Assembly: GCA_963786805.1 (NCBI GenBank)
Contig: CAWBAK010000003.1
Coordinates: forward strand, 124,001-188,000
DNA: 64,000 bases
Direction: 5' to 3'
DNA from: CALGFI01 sp963786805
GTDB lineage: Bacteria > Actinomycetota > UBA4738 > HRBIN12
Shown: in pieces, positions 57,273-64,000 of the stretch
Position numbering within the stretch: the first letter of the stretch is position 1
Layout of the letters: the number at the start of each line of letters is the position of its first letter
The notes under the pieces: generated by a model
The model's database searches: none
Seen by the model: the letters and a program-made list of their open reading frames with translations, nothing else
Told to the model about the DNA's origin: nothing
Program-made: the position numbers and the translations under genes

Positions 57273-59162
57273 GTGCTCGATCAGGCGTGGCTGATCCCCG
57301 CGTTGCCGCTGGCCGGGGCGGCGGTGAACCTGTTCTTCGGGCGGCGCCTTGGCAAGACGGCGGGATGGGTCGCATCGGCAACGGTCGGGCTCGCCTTCGC
57401 GATCGGCGTGGCGGTCCTGCTCGACCTCCTCTCGCTGCCCGCCGAGCAGCGCGAACACGTCGTCGAGCTGTTCCCGTGGATCGATGCCGGGGGCCTCAGT
57501 CTGCGGGTCTCGTTCCTGGTCGATGCGCTGTCCCTCACCATGGTGCTGGTCGTCACCGGCGTCGGCGCCCTGATCCACGTCTACGCGGTCGGCTACATGG
57601 ACGGCGATCCGCGCTTCGAACGCTTCTTCGCCTACCTGAACCTGTTCGTCTTCTTCATGCTGGTCCTCGTCCTCGCGAACGATTACCTCCTGCTCTACCT
57701 CGGCTGGGAGGGCGTCGGGCTGTGCTCCTACCTGTTGATCGGCTTCTGGTACGAGCGACCGAGCGCCGCGAGCGCGGCGAAGAAGGCGTTCGTCACGACC
57801 CGGATCGGCGACGCCGCGATGATGCTCGGGATCGTCCTGATCTTCGTGCACTTCGGATCGCTGGACTTCGGCACGGTGCTCCGCGTCGGGTCGGACCCGA
57901 CGTCCGTCCCCGGGACGTCCGAGACCGCGTTCACCGCGATCTCGCTGCTGCTCCTCGCCGGTGCCGTCGGCAAGTCCGCGCAGATCCCACTGCACGTCTG
58001 GCTCCCGGATGCGATGGAAGGACCGACGCCTGTCTCCGCGCTGATCCATGCGGCGACGATGGTGACCGCCGGGGTCTACCTGGTCGTGCGATCGCACCCC
58101 TTGTTCGAGGCATCGGGGATCGCGCTCACGGTGGTGCTCGTCATCGGGCTCGTCTCCGCGATCTACGCCGCGCTCGCCTCGATCGGGCAGTTCGACATCA
58201 AGCGGGCGCTCGCGTACTCGACGATGAGTCAGATCGGGTTCATGTTCTTCGCGGCGGGGATGCGGTTCTACGCCGGCGCCATGCTCCTGCTCGTCTGCCA
58301 CGCGTTCTACAAGGCGCTGCTGTTCCTGACGGCGGGCAACGTCCTGCACGGGCTCCACGACGAGACCGACATGCGCCGGATGGGCGGCCTGCGGGAGGAG
58401 ATGCCCGTCACGGCCGCCTTGTTCGCGATCGGCGCGCTCGCCCTGGCCGGCATCCCTCCGCTCGCGGGGTTCTTCGCCAAGGACCACATCGTGAATTTCG
58501 CCGCCGAGGGTGGGCGCGTCGCGGCGTGGGTCGTGGCGTCGGTCGGCGCGTTCCTTTCCGCCTTGTACATCGCGCGGCCGCTGTTCCTCGCGTTCCTCGG
58601 CACCAAGCGCAGCGATGCGCGCGCCCACGAGGCGCCGTGGGCGATGAACGCCCCGCTCGTGGTCCTCGCGGCGGGAGCGGTCCTGGGCGGACTCGTCCTC
58701 GGTCTCCAGGCGGAGGGCGGCCTCCTCGAGCGGTTCCTCGAGCCGGTGGTCGGCGTGGCCGAGCACGGGCACCTCGGGCTCTCCGAAGCCGTCCTCGTCG
58801 GCATCTCGATCGTCCTCGCGGTGCTGGCGGTCCTGGTCGCGTGGTACGTGTGGGCGTCCGGGCGCGTGAACTGGGCGGCCTTCCCCGAGCGCCAGCCCGA
58901 GCTCGCCGCCTGGCTGGCGAACGCGTTCTACATCAACGCGTTGTATGCGTGGCTGGTTCGGACGGCCGGGATGGGGGTCGGGCGGGCGTTCCGAACGGTC
59001 GATGACCGGGTCGTCGACGGGGCCGTCAACGAGGTCGCCGAGGAGATCGGCCAGGCCTCTCGCCTCGCCTCGGTGCTGCAGTCGGGATACGTCCGTTCGT
59101 ACGCGCTCGCCTTCCTGCTCGGGGCCGCGGCGCTCCTCCTGTACCTGGGACTGAGGTTCTGA
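57273..59162 (+). CDS. nuoL: NADH-quinone oxidoreductase subunit L
   Basis: 629 residues, about 16 helices, antiporter-like. Conserved proton-path residues lie in YLGWEGVGLCSYLLIG (Glu), KSAQIPLHVWLPDAMEGPTPVSALIHAATMVTAGVYL (Lys/His) and IKRALAYSTMSQIGFM. The long lateral helix precedes the C-terminal helices. GTG 57273 follows nuoJK by four bases; an ATG six bases earlier is out of frame. Distal proton pump subunit. Confidence 0.96.
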   Translation: MLDQAWLIPALPLAGAAVNLFFGRRLGKTAGWVASATVGLAFAIGVAVLLDLLSLPAEQREHVVELFPWIDAGGLSLRVSFLVDALSLTMVLVVTGVGALIHVYAVGYMDGDPRFERFFAYLNLFVFFMLVLVLANDYLLLYLGWEGVGLCSYLLIGFWYERPSAASAAKKAFVTTRIGDAAMMLGIVLIFVHFGSLDFGTVLRVGSDPTSVPGTSETAFTAISLLLLAGAVGKSAQIPLHVWLPDAMEGPTPVSALIHAATMVTAGVYLVVRSHPLFEASGIALTVVLVIGLVSAIYAALASIGQFDIKRALAYSTMSQIGFMFFAAGMRFYAGAMLLLVCHAFYKALLFLTAGNVLHGLHDETDMRRMGGLREEMPVTAALFAIGALALAGIPPLAGFFAKDHIVNFAAEGGRVAAWVVASVGAFLSALYIARPLFLAFLGTKRSDARAHEAPWAMNAPLVVLAAGAVLGGLVLGLQAEGGLLERFLEPVVGVAEHGHLGLSEAVLVGISIVLAVLAVLVAWYVWASGRVNWAAFPERQPELAAWLANAFYINALYAWLVRTAGMGVGRAFRTVDDRVVDGAVNEVAEEIGQASRLASVLQSGYVRSYALAFLLGAAALLLYLGLRF

Positions 59163-59164
59163 CC

Positions 59165-60742
59165 ATGCCCTGGTTGAGCGTCCTCGTGTTCCTGCCGCTG
59201 GTCGGGATCCCCGTCCTCATGCTGTGGAAGGGGATGGGAGACGCGCGGGCGAAGTGGGTGACGCTCGTCGTGATGGCCGCCGACCTCGTCGTCGCGATGG
59301 GCGTGCTCGGAGCGTTCGATCCCGAGCGGTCGGGCTATCAGCTCGTCGAGCAGGTGGACTGGGTGCCGTCGGTGGGCCTTTCCTACCTGGTCGGCGTGGA
59401 CGGGTTCAGCATCTGGCTCGTCCTGCTGACGGCATTCATGTTCCCGGTCGGGCTGATCGCCGCATGGGGAACGGAGCACCGCGTGCGCCTGTTCATGGGG
59501 CTCTCGTTGGTCCTGGAAACCGTCGTGCTGGGTTCGTTCTGTGCCCTGGACCTCCTCCTGTTCTTCGTGTTCTTCGAGGCGCTGCTCGTCCCGATGTTCC
59601 TGATCATCGGCGTCTGGGGTTCCTCGCGCCGGGTGTACGCGAGCCTGAAGTTCTTCCTGTTCACGATGTTCGGATCCGCGTTCATCCTCGTCGCGACGCT
59701 CTATCTCTGGTTCCAGACGTCCGAGCAGTTCGGGAGCGGAAGCTTCGACATCCGGCAGATGGAACAGCTCTCGCTCGGCGTCGGCGTCCAGCGATGGCTG
59801 TTCCTCGCCTTCTTCATCGGTCTCGCCGTGAAGGTCCCGATCTTCCCGCTCCACACGTGGCTGCCCGACGCGCATACCGAGGCGCCGACGATGGGCTCGA
59901 TCGTCCTGGCGGCGCTGCTGCTCAAGGCCGGCCCCTACGGGATCCTCCGGTTCAACCTCGATCTGTTCCCCGAGGCGTCCCGGTACTTCGCGGACGCGAT
60001 CAACGTCCTCGCGGTCGTGGGCATCGTGTACGGGGCGATCGTGGCCATGATGCAGACGGACGTGAAGCGTCTCGTGGCGTACTCGTCCGTCAGCCACATG
60101 GGGTTCGTGATCCTCGGCATCTTCACCTTCACGCCCGAAGGCATGAGCGGCGCCGTCATCCAGATGGTGAACCACGGCCTGTCGACCGGGCTCCTGTTCT
60201 TCGTGATCGGGATGCTGTACGAGCGCACGCACACGCGCGAGATGGGCGAGATGGGCGGCCTGGGTCGGGTCACGCCCTGGATCGCCGCGGCGTTCCTGGT
60301 CGCCACGCTCTCCTCGATCGGCCTGCCCGGCCTGAACAACTTCGTGGGCGAGTTCCTGGTCGTCCTCGGGGCGTTCGCGACGAACCGGCTCCTCGGCGCG
60401 CTCGCGGTGACCGGCGTCGTGCTGGGCGCGATCTACATGCTCTGGGCGTTCCAGCGGACGTTCCAGGGGGCCGTCCCCGAGCGATTCCGGAGCCTGCACG
60501 ACATGGTCCCGCGCGAGCTCGCCGCCGTCGTGCCCGTCGTGGCCGCGATGCTGTTCATCGGCGTGTACCCGAAGGTCGTGCTGGACCGCATCAACCCGTC
60601 GTCGGAAGGGGTCGTGCGATGGGTGCGATCCGTCGACCTCGAGCAGCCGGGTCTCCCGGGCGGCCTGCGTGCCCGCATCCAGCCGGACTACGGTCCGCCG
60701 GAGCACGTCGTCGGGTTGCCCGGTGAAGGGGAGACGCCGTGA
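59165..60742 (+). CDS. nuoM: NADH-quinone oxidoreductase subunit M
   Basis: 525 residues, 14 helices. LLFFVFFEALLVPMFLIIG contains the conserved membrane Glu, and VKVPIFPLHTWLPDAHTEAPTMGSIVLAALLLKAGPYGILRF the Lys/His/Glu channel. VKRLVAYSSVSHMGFVILG is the second discontinuous helix. Antiporter-like pump subunit. ATG 59165 starts two bases after nuoL; GTGA overlap with nuoN. Confidence 0.96.
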   Translation: MPWLSVLVFLPLVGIPVLMLWKGMGDARAKWVTLVVMAADLVVAMGVLGAFDPERSGYQLVEQVDWVPSVGLSYLVGVDGFSIWLVLLTAFMFPVGLIAAWGTEHRVRLFMGLSLVLETVVLGSFCALDLLLFFVFFEALLVPMFLIIGVWGSSRRVYASLKFFLFTMFGSAFILVATLYLWFQTSEQFGSGSFDIRQMEQLSLGVGVQRWLFLAFFIGLAVKVPIFPLHTWLPDAHTEAPTMGSIVLAALLLKAGPYGILRFNLDLFPEASRYFADAINVLAVVGIVYGAIVAMMQTDVKRLVAYSSVSHMGFVILGIFTFTPEGMSGAVIQMVNHGLSTGLLFFVIGMLYERTHTREMGEMGGLGRVTPWIAAAFLVATLSSIGLPGLNNFVGEFLVVLGAFATNRLLGALAVTGVVLGAIYMLWAFQRTFQGAVPERFRSLHDMVPRELAAVVPVVAAMLFIGVYPKVVLDRINPSSEGVVRWVRSVDLEQPGLPGGLRARIQPDYGPPEHVVGLPGEGETP

Positions 60743-62187
60743 TCCGCGCGCCGGCGATCGATCTGTGGCCGATCCTGCCCGAGCTGATCCTCGTGGGGAC
60801 CGGGATCGTCGTGCTCTTGTGGGGCGCGATCGCTCCGTCCGTCCGTTCGCCGGCGCTGCTGTCCGTCTCGCTGGTCGGTGTGGCCGGCGCGGCGGGCGCG
60901 TCGATCCGGCTCTGGGACTGGGAAGGAGCCACGACCGTCCTCGGCGGATCCGTGGCGGTGGACCGCTTCGGCGTGGTCGTTCGGTTGATCCTGCTCGCGA
61001 CGGCGGCGATCGGCCTGTTCTACGGGCATCACTACTTCGAGCGCTCGGGCGAGTCGCGGGCGGAGTTCTTCCCGCTCGTGCTGTTCGCGACGTCGGGGAT
61101 GACCCTGATCGCGATCGCGTCCGAGCTCATCCTGGTGTTCCTCGCGCTCGAGATCCTGTCGCTCGCGCTCTACGTGCTGACCGGGTTCTCGCGGCGCATC
61201 GGTTCGGTCGAGGGCGCCATGAAGTATTTCCTGCTGGGCGCGTTCTCCTCCGCGTTCTTCCTGTTCGGCATCGCGATGGCGTACGGCGCCACCGGGACGA
61301 CACGGCTGCCGGACGTCGCGCAGGCACTGTCGGGGCGGACGGAAGGCCTCGCGCTCGCCCTCGCGGCGACGGGGCTCCTCGCGGTGGGCTTCGCGTTCAA
61401 GGTCTCGGCCGTCCCGTTCCACATGTGGACGCCCGACGTCTACCAGGGGGCGCCGACCGCGGTGACGGCGTTCATGTCGGCCGGCACGAAGGTCGCCGGG
61501 TTCGCCGCGCTGATGCGCGTGTTCAACGTGGCGTTCCAGCCGCTCGTCTGGGATTGGCGGCCACTCGTCTGGACGCTAGCCGCGGTATCGGTGGTCGTGG
61601 GGATCCTCTTCGCGATCGCGCAGACGGACGTGAAGCGGCTGCTCGCCTACTCGAGCATCAGCCACGCCGGATTCGTCCTCACGGGCCTGGTGGCGACGGG
61701 CGAGAGCGGCATGAGCGCCGCCCTGTACTACCTGGTCGCGTACGCGATGACGATCCTCGGCGCATTCGGGGTCGTGATGCTCGTGTCCTCGCGAGGCGAG
61801 CGCCGGACGTCGCTGTCGTCGTATGCCGGACTCGGGTACCGCAGCCCGGTCCTGGCGGGTCTGCTCGCGCTCTTCTTGCTGTCGCTCACCGGCATCCCAC
61901 CGACCGCGGGCTTCGTCGCGAAGGTGGAGGTCTTCCGGGCCGCGATCGATGCCGGCGCCTGGCCGCTCGCGCTGATCGGCGTCATCGCGAGCGTGGTGGC
62001 CGCCTTCGTGTACCTCCGCCTCATCGTGCTGATGTTCATGCAGGAACCGGAGGGCGAGGACGAGACGGACGAGTCGGTCCTCCCGCGCGTCGTCGTCGCC
62101 ATCCCGGCGATCTCGGTGCTCGTGTTCGGCGTGTTCCCCAGCCTCCTGTTGGGGTTCCTGGACCGGGCGGCGGTGCTCCGATGGTGA
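60739..62187 (+). CDS. nuoN: NADH-quinone oxidoreductase subunit N
   Basis: 482 residues, 14 helices. LVFLALEILSLALYVLTG with Glu, VSAVPFHMWTPDVYQGAPTAVTAFMSAGTKVAGFAAL and VKRLLAYSSISHAGFVL are family segments. Last structural gene of the first complex I operon. GTG 60739 overlaps nuoM. An acidic loop (EPEGEDETDES) near 445 is variable. The gap to the next gene is 52 bases and contains a new -10. Confidence 0.96.
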   Translation: MIRAPAIDLWPILPELILVGTGIVVLLWGAIAPSVRSPALLSVSLVGVAGAAGASIRLWDWEGATTVLGGSVAVDRFGVVVRLILLATAAIGLFYGHHYFERSGESRAEFFPLVLFATSGMTLIAIASELILVFLALEILSLALYVLTGFSRRIGSVEGAMKYFLLGAFSSAFFLFGIAMAYGATGTTRLPDVAQALSGRTEGLALALAATGLLAVGFAFKVSAVPFHMWTPDVYQGAPTAVTAFMSAGTKVAGFAALMRVFNVAFQPLVWDWRPLVWTLAAVSVVVGILFAIAQTDVKRLLAYSSISHAGFVLTGLVATGESGMSAALYYLVAYAMTILGAFGVVMLVSSRGERRTSLSSYAGLGYRSPVLAGLLALFLLSLTGIPPTAGFVAKVEVFRAAIDAGAWPLALIGVIASVVAAFVYLRLIVLMFMQEPEGEDETDESVLPRVVVAIPAISVLVFGVFPSLLLGFLDRAAVLRW

Positions 62188-62226
62188 GCGCGACGGACGC
62201 GATGGTCTGCACGAGGCGGACCCGGG

Positions 62227-62232
62227 TAGGGT
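62227..62232 (+). promoter_or_regulatory. -10 hexamer (TAGGGT), leaderless promoter of polyprenyl synthase copy 2
   Basis: TAGGGT predicts +1 one base before ATG 62240, so this gene can be read apart from the nuo operon. Confidence 0.5.
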
Positions 62233-62239
62233 CGGACCG

Positions 62240-63247
62240 ATGAGCCGCCGCGTCATCCCCGGCCTGGAGGCACCCGACCCGGTCCTGGAGAGCGAGGTGC
62301 GGGGTCGCCTCGACGAGGTCGAGGCCGCCCTGGAGAAGGCCGTTCGCGCCGATTCGGACCTGCTTGCCCAGACGGCCTCCTACCTGCTGAAGGCCGGCGG
62401 CAAGCGCTTCCGCCCCATGCTGGTGCTGCTCGCGGGCTACTTCGGCGACCCGAGGGACCCACGGCTGGTCCCGGGCTCGGTCTCGATCGAGCTCGTCCAC
62501 CAGGCGACGCTGTACCACGACGACGTGATCGACGAGGCCGACGCTCGTCACGGGGTGCAGGCGGCGAACGTCCGGTGGACCAACACGGTCGCGATCTTGA
62601 CCGGTGACTACCTGTTCGCCCGCGCCTCGGAGATCTCGACCGACCTCGGAACCGACATCTGCGCGTTGCTCGCCCGGACGATCGCCACGCTCTGTGACGG
62701 GCAGATCCGCGAGGTCGAGGCCGCGGGAAGGCTCGACCAGACCGAAGGCGCCTACATGGAGATCATCCGGCGCAAGACCGGGACGCTGATCGCCACGTCG
62801 TGCAGGCTCGGTGGGATGCTCTCGGACGCGCCCGTGGACTCGCTGGACGTGCTCGAGGAGTTCGGCGAGGCGCTCGGCCTGGCGTTCCAGCTCTCCGACG
62901 ACATCATGGATCTCATCGCCAGCGAGCGGGAGCTGGGGAAAGAGCCCGGCCAGGACCTTCGCGAGGGCGTCTTCACCCTTCCGGTCCTGCACGCCCTCGG
63001 CAGCGGTGCCCACGGGGACGAGCTGCGGGAGCTCTTGTCCTCAGGGCGGGCGGAGGAGGCCGGTCTCCCGAGGGCGCTCGAGATCGTCCGGTCGCCGGAG
63101 AACCTGGCGCACTCCCGCGCGGCGGTCGTCGCCGAGGTCGACCGAGCCCGCGAGCTGGCCGGCAGGCTGCCCGACGGGACCGCGAGGACCGCGCTCGTCC
63201 AGCTCGCCGAGTACCTTGCCGCTCGATGCGGAGCACGGCAGCGATGA
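62240..63247 (+). CDS. Polyprenyl diphosphate synthase, copy 2 (menaquinone side chain candidate)
   Basis: 335 residues. AGGKRFRPMLVLLAGYFG, first Asp-rich motif in YHDDVIDEADARHG (about 93-102), RRKTGTLIATSCRLGG, and second motif in FQLSDDIMDLI. The longer size and VHQATLYHDDVID pattern fit long-chain (C30-C50) synthases such as those making the menaquinone tail, so it likely feeds complex I with its quinone. Copy 1 (44884) is shorter. Leaderless ATG 62240. Located between the two nuo clusters. Confidence 0.9.
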   Translation: MSRRVIPGLEAPDPVLESEVRGRLDEVEAALEKAVRADSDLLAQTASYLLKAGGKRFRPMLVLLAGYFGDPRDPRLVPGSVSIELVHQATLYHDDVIDEADARHGVQAANVRWTNTVAILTGDYLFARASEISTDLGTDICALLARTIATLCDGQIREVEAAGRLDQTEGAYMEIIRRKTGTLIATSCRLGGMLSDAPVDSLDVLEEFGEALGLAFQLSDDIMDLIASERELGKEPGQDLREGVFTLPVLHALGSGAHGDELRELLSSGRAEEAGLPRALEIVRSPENLAHSRAAVVAEVDRARELAGRLPDGTARTALVQLAEYLAARCGARQR

Positions 63248-63294
63248 AGGAGATGTCGGTGCGGAACCAGGCACGGTGGGGGAACCCAGGTTGC

Positions 63295-63300
63295 TAGAAT
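63295..63300 (+). promoter_or_regulatory. -10 hexamer (TAGAAT) of the second nuo cluster
   Basis: TAGAAT predicts +1 near 63307, immediately before the Rex-like site at 63310-63327 and 23 bases before GTG 63330. Confidence 0.5.
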
Positions 63301-63309
63301 CCGGCCTGC

Positions 63310-63327
63310 TCGGGAAAACTTTCACAA
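63310..63327. promoter_or_regulatory. Rex-like operator of the second nuo cluster
   Basis: TCGGGAA-AACT-TTCACAA: 12 of 14 consensus positions, with a perfect right half. It lies just downstream of the predicted start of transcription, as operator 2 does in the first nuo cluster. Confidence 0.65.
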
Positions 63328-63329
63328 GC

Positions 63330-63692
63330 GTGGATTACTACGAGTCCTACGGGGTCGTCCTCGCGGTCCTGGTTGCCGGCGTCGGTCTGGTCGCGGTGGC
63401 CTTCGGAACCGCACGGTTGATCGCACCCCGGCGGCCGCTGCCCGAGAAGCTCCTCACGTACGAGTGCGGGATCGACCCGGTCGGCGAGGGCTGGTCGCAG
63501 AGCCAGATCCGGTACTACATCTACGGCTTCCTGTTCGTGATCTTCGACGTCGAAGCCGTCTTCCTCTTCCCGTGGGCCGGGATCTTCGAGGGCCTCGGCT
63601 ACCAAGCCGTGGTCGAGATGGCCATCTTCATCGGGATCCTCGCCGTCGGCCTCCTCTACGCCTGGCGCAAGGGGGTTCTTCGTTGGGCCTGA
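63330..63692 (+). CDS. nuoA: NADH-quinone oxidoreductase subunit A, second cluster
   Basis: 120 residues, the normal NuoA length, three helices. TYECGIDPVGEGWSQSQIRYYIYGFLFVIFDVEAVFLFPWA is split here into its blocks TYECGIDP and FVIFDVEAVFLFPWA. It differs clearly from the first NuoA (no C-terminal extension, different N-terminus), so it is a paralogue from a separate complex I type rather than a local duplicate. GTG 63330 is used because upstream in-frame codons precede the promoter; no good ribosome site is visible. Confidence 0.88.
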   Translation: MDYYESYGVVLAVLVAGVGLVAVAFGTARLIAPRRPLPEKLLTYECGIDPVGEGWSQSQIRYYIYGFLFVIFDVEAVFLFPWAGIFEGLGYQAVVEMAIFIGILAVGLLYAWRKGVLRWA

Positions 63693-64000
63693 TCACCGAG
63701 AAGACCCCGCTCGCGCAGCTCCAGCCGGTCAAGTTCTTGCTCAACTGGGGCCGCAGGTACTCGCTGTGGGTGTTCAACTTCGGGCTGGCGTGCTGCTCGA
63801 TCGAGTTCATCGCGGCCTCGACGTCCAAGCACGACTTCATCCGCTTCGGGGTGATCCCCTTCGCGCACGGGCCGCGGCAGGCGGACCTCATCGTGATCGC
63901 CGGTACGCCCACGGACAAGATGGCGCCGGTCATCAAGCGGCTGTACGACCAGATGCCCGAGCCCAAGTACGTGATCTCGATGGGATCCTGCGCGAACTGC
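63683..64000 (+). CDS. nuoB: NADH-quinone oxidoreductase subunit B, second cluster (3' cut by window edge)
   Basis: First 106 residues of a NuoB. Likely TTG start at 63683, overlapping the nuoA2 end by ten bases; no clear alternative ATG/GTG lies nearby. FGLACCSIEFIAA gives the Cys pair of cluster N2 and SMGSCANC the next Cys before the window ends. MGLITEKTPLAQLQPV replaces the charged N-terminus of the first NuoB. Sequence differs at many positions from NuoB at 48062, so a second complete complex I operon probably continues to the right. Confidence 0.9.
   Translation, partial: MGLITEKTPLAQLQPVKFLLNWGRRYSLWVFNFGLACCSIEFIAASTSKHDFIRFGVIPFAHGPRQADLIVIAGTPTDKMAPVIKRLYDQMPEPKYVISMGSCANC

Overview
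The window is GC-rich, densely packed chromosomal DNA that reads as an uncultured member of the Actinomycetota. Lineage clues are a mycothiol glycosyltransferase (MshA), the 33-residue ribosomal protein bS22, an RsiG-type cyclic-di-GMP anti-sigma factor, a SigK/RskA-like sigma/anti-sigma pair, the redox repressor Rex, and a geranylgeranyl reductase placed directly before nuoA. I see no tRNA, rRNA, insertion sequence, prophage, integrase or CRISPR array. Many genes have a TANNNT -10 hexamer about 7 bases before an ATG/GTG start, so leaderless transcription looks common.

Layout. 1-4.4 kb: end of an M23 peptidase, RsiG-like anti-sigma factor, HD-GYP phosphodiesterase, asparaginase, MshA. 4.4-4.95 kb: the only long gene-free stretch; it holds what looks like a ~277-nt structured RNA with its own promoter and terminator. 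4.95-7.5 kb: TetR regulator, proC, a small basic protein, a FAH-family enzyme. 7.6-16.5 kb: a catabolic operon (P5C dehydrogenase, aminotransferase, VOC protein, CoA-transferase A/B, second aminotransferase, AcuC-like deacetylase, pyruvate kinase). 16.5-23.9 kb: SDR, phosphatase-like protein, a small leaderless ORF, Clp1-like P-loop protein, bS22, lipoprotein hydrolase, S55-family protein, sugar isomerase-like protein, integral membrane protein. 24-29.6 kb: DUF4331 / TPR / NicO-type transporter cluster, then a divergent ECF sigma/anti-sigma pair.

29.6-46 kb is a respiratory island: glutaredoxin-like protein and Rex; a minus-strand menaquinol:cytochrome c oxidoreductase operon with a split b6-type cytochrome b, Rieske protein, monohaem cytochrome c and, unusually, a 2x[4Fe-4S] ferredoxin; CcdA; a caa3 oxidase operon (ctaC-D-E-F-G) with a double-cupredoxin protein and a TlpA-like thioredoxin; a CtaA-CtaB fusion for haem A; a polyprenyl synthase; a PPOX-fold protein. 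46.3-62.2 kb is a complete complex I operon (menJ-like gene, nuoA-N), then a second polyprenyl synthase and the start of a second complex I cluster (nuoA2, nuoB2).

The parts fit one scheme: Rex senses NADH/NAD+ and its 18-bp operators sit at the promoters of nuo cluster 1 (two sites bracketing the -10), nuo cluster 2 and in the bc-operon/ccdA intergenic region. NADH enters through complex I, passes to menaquinone (side chain made and reduced by the linked isoprenoid genes), through the bc complex, to the caa3 oxidase. Four genes (aminotransferase, DUF4331, TlpA, possibly nuoJ/K) show an apparent single extra base that shifts the frame; sequence error or young mutation should be considered before calling them broken.
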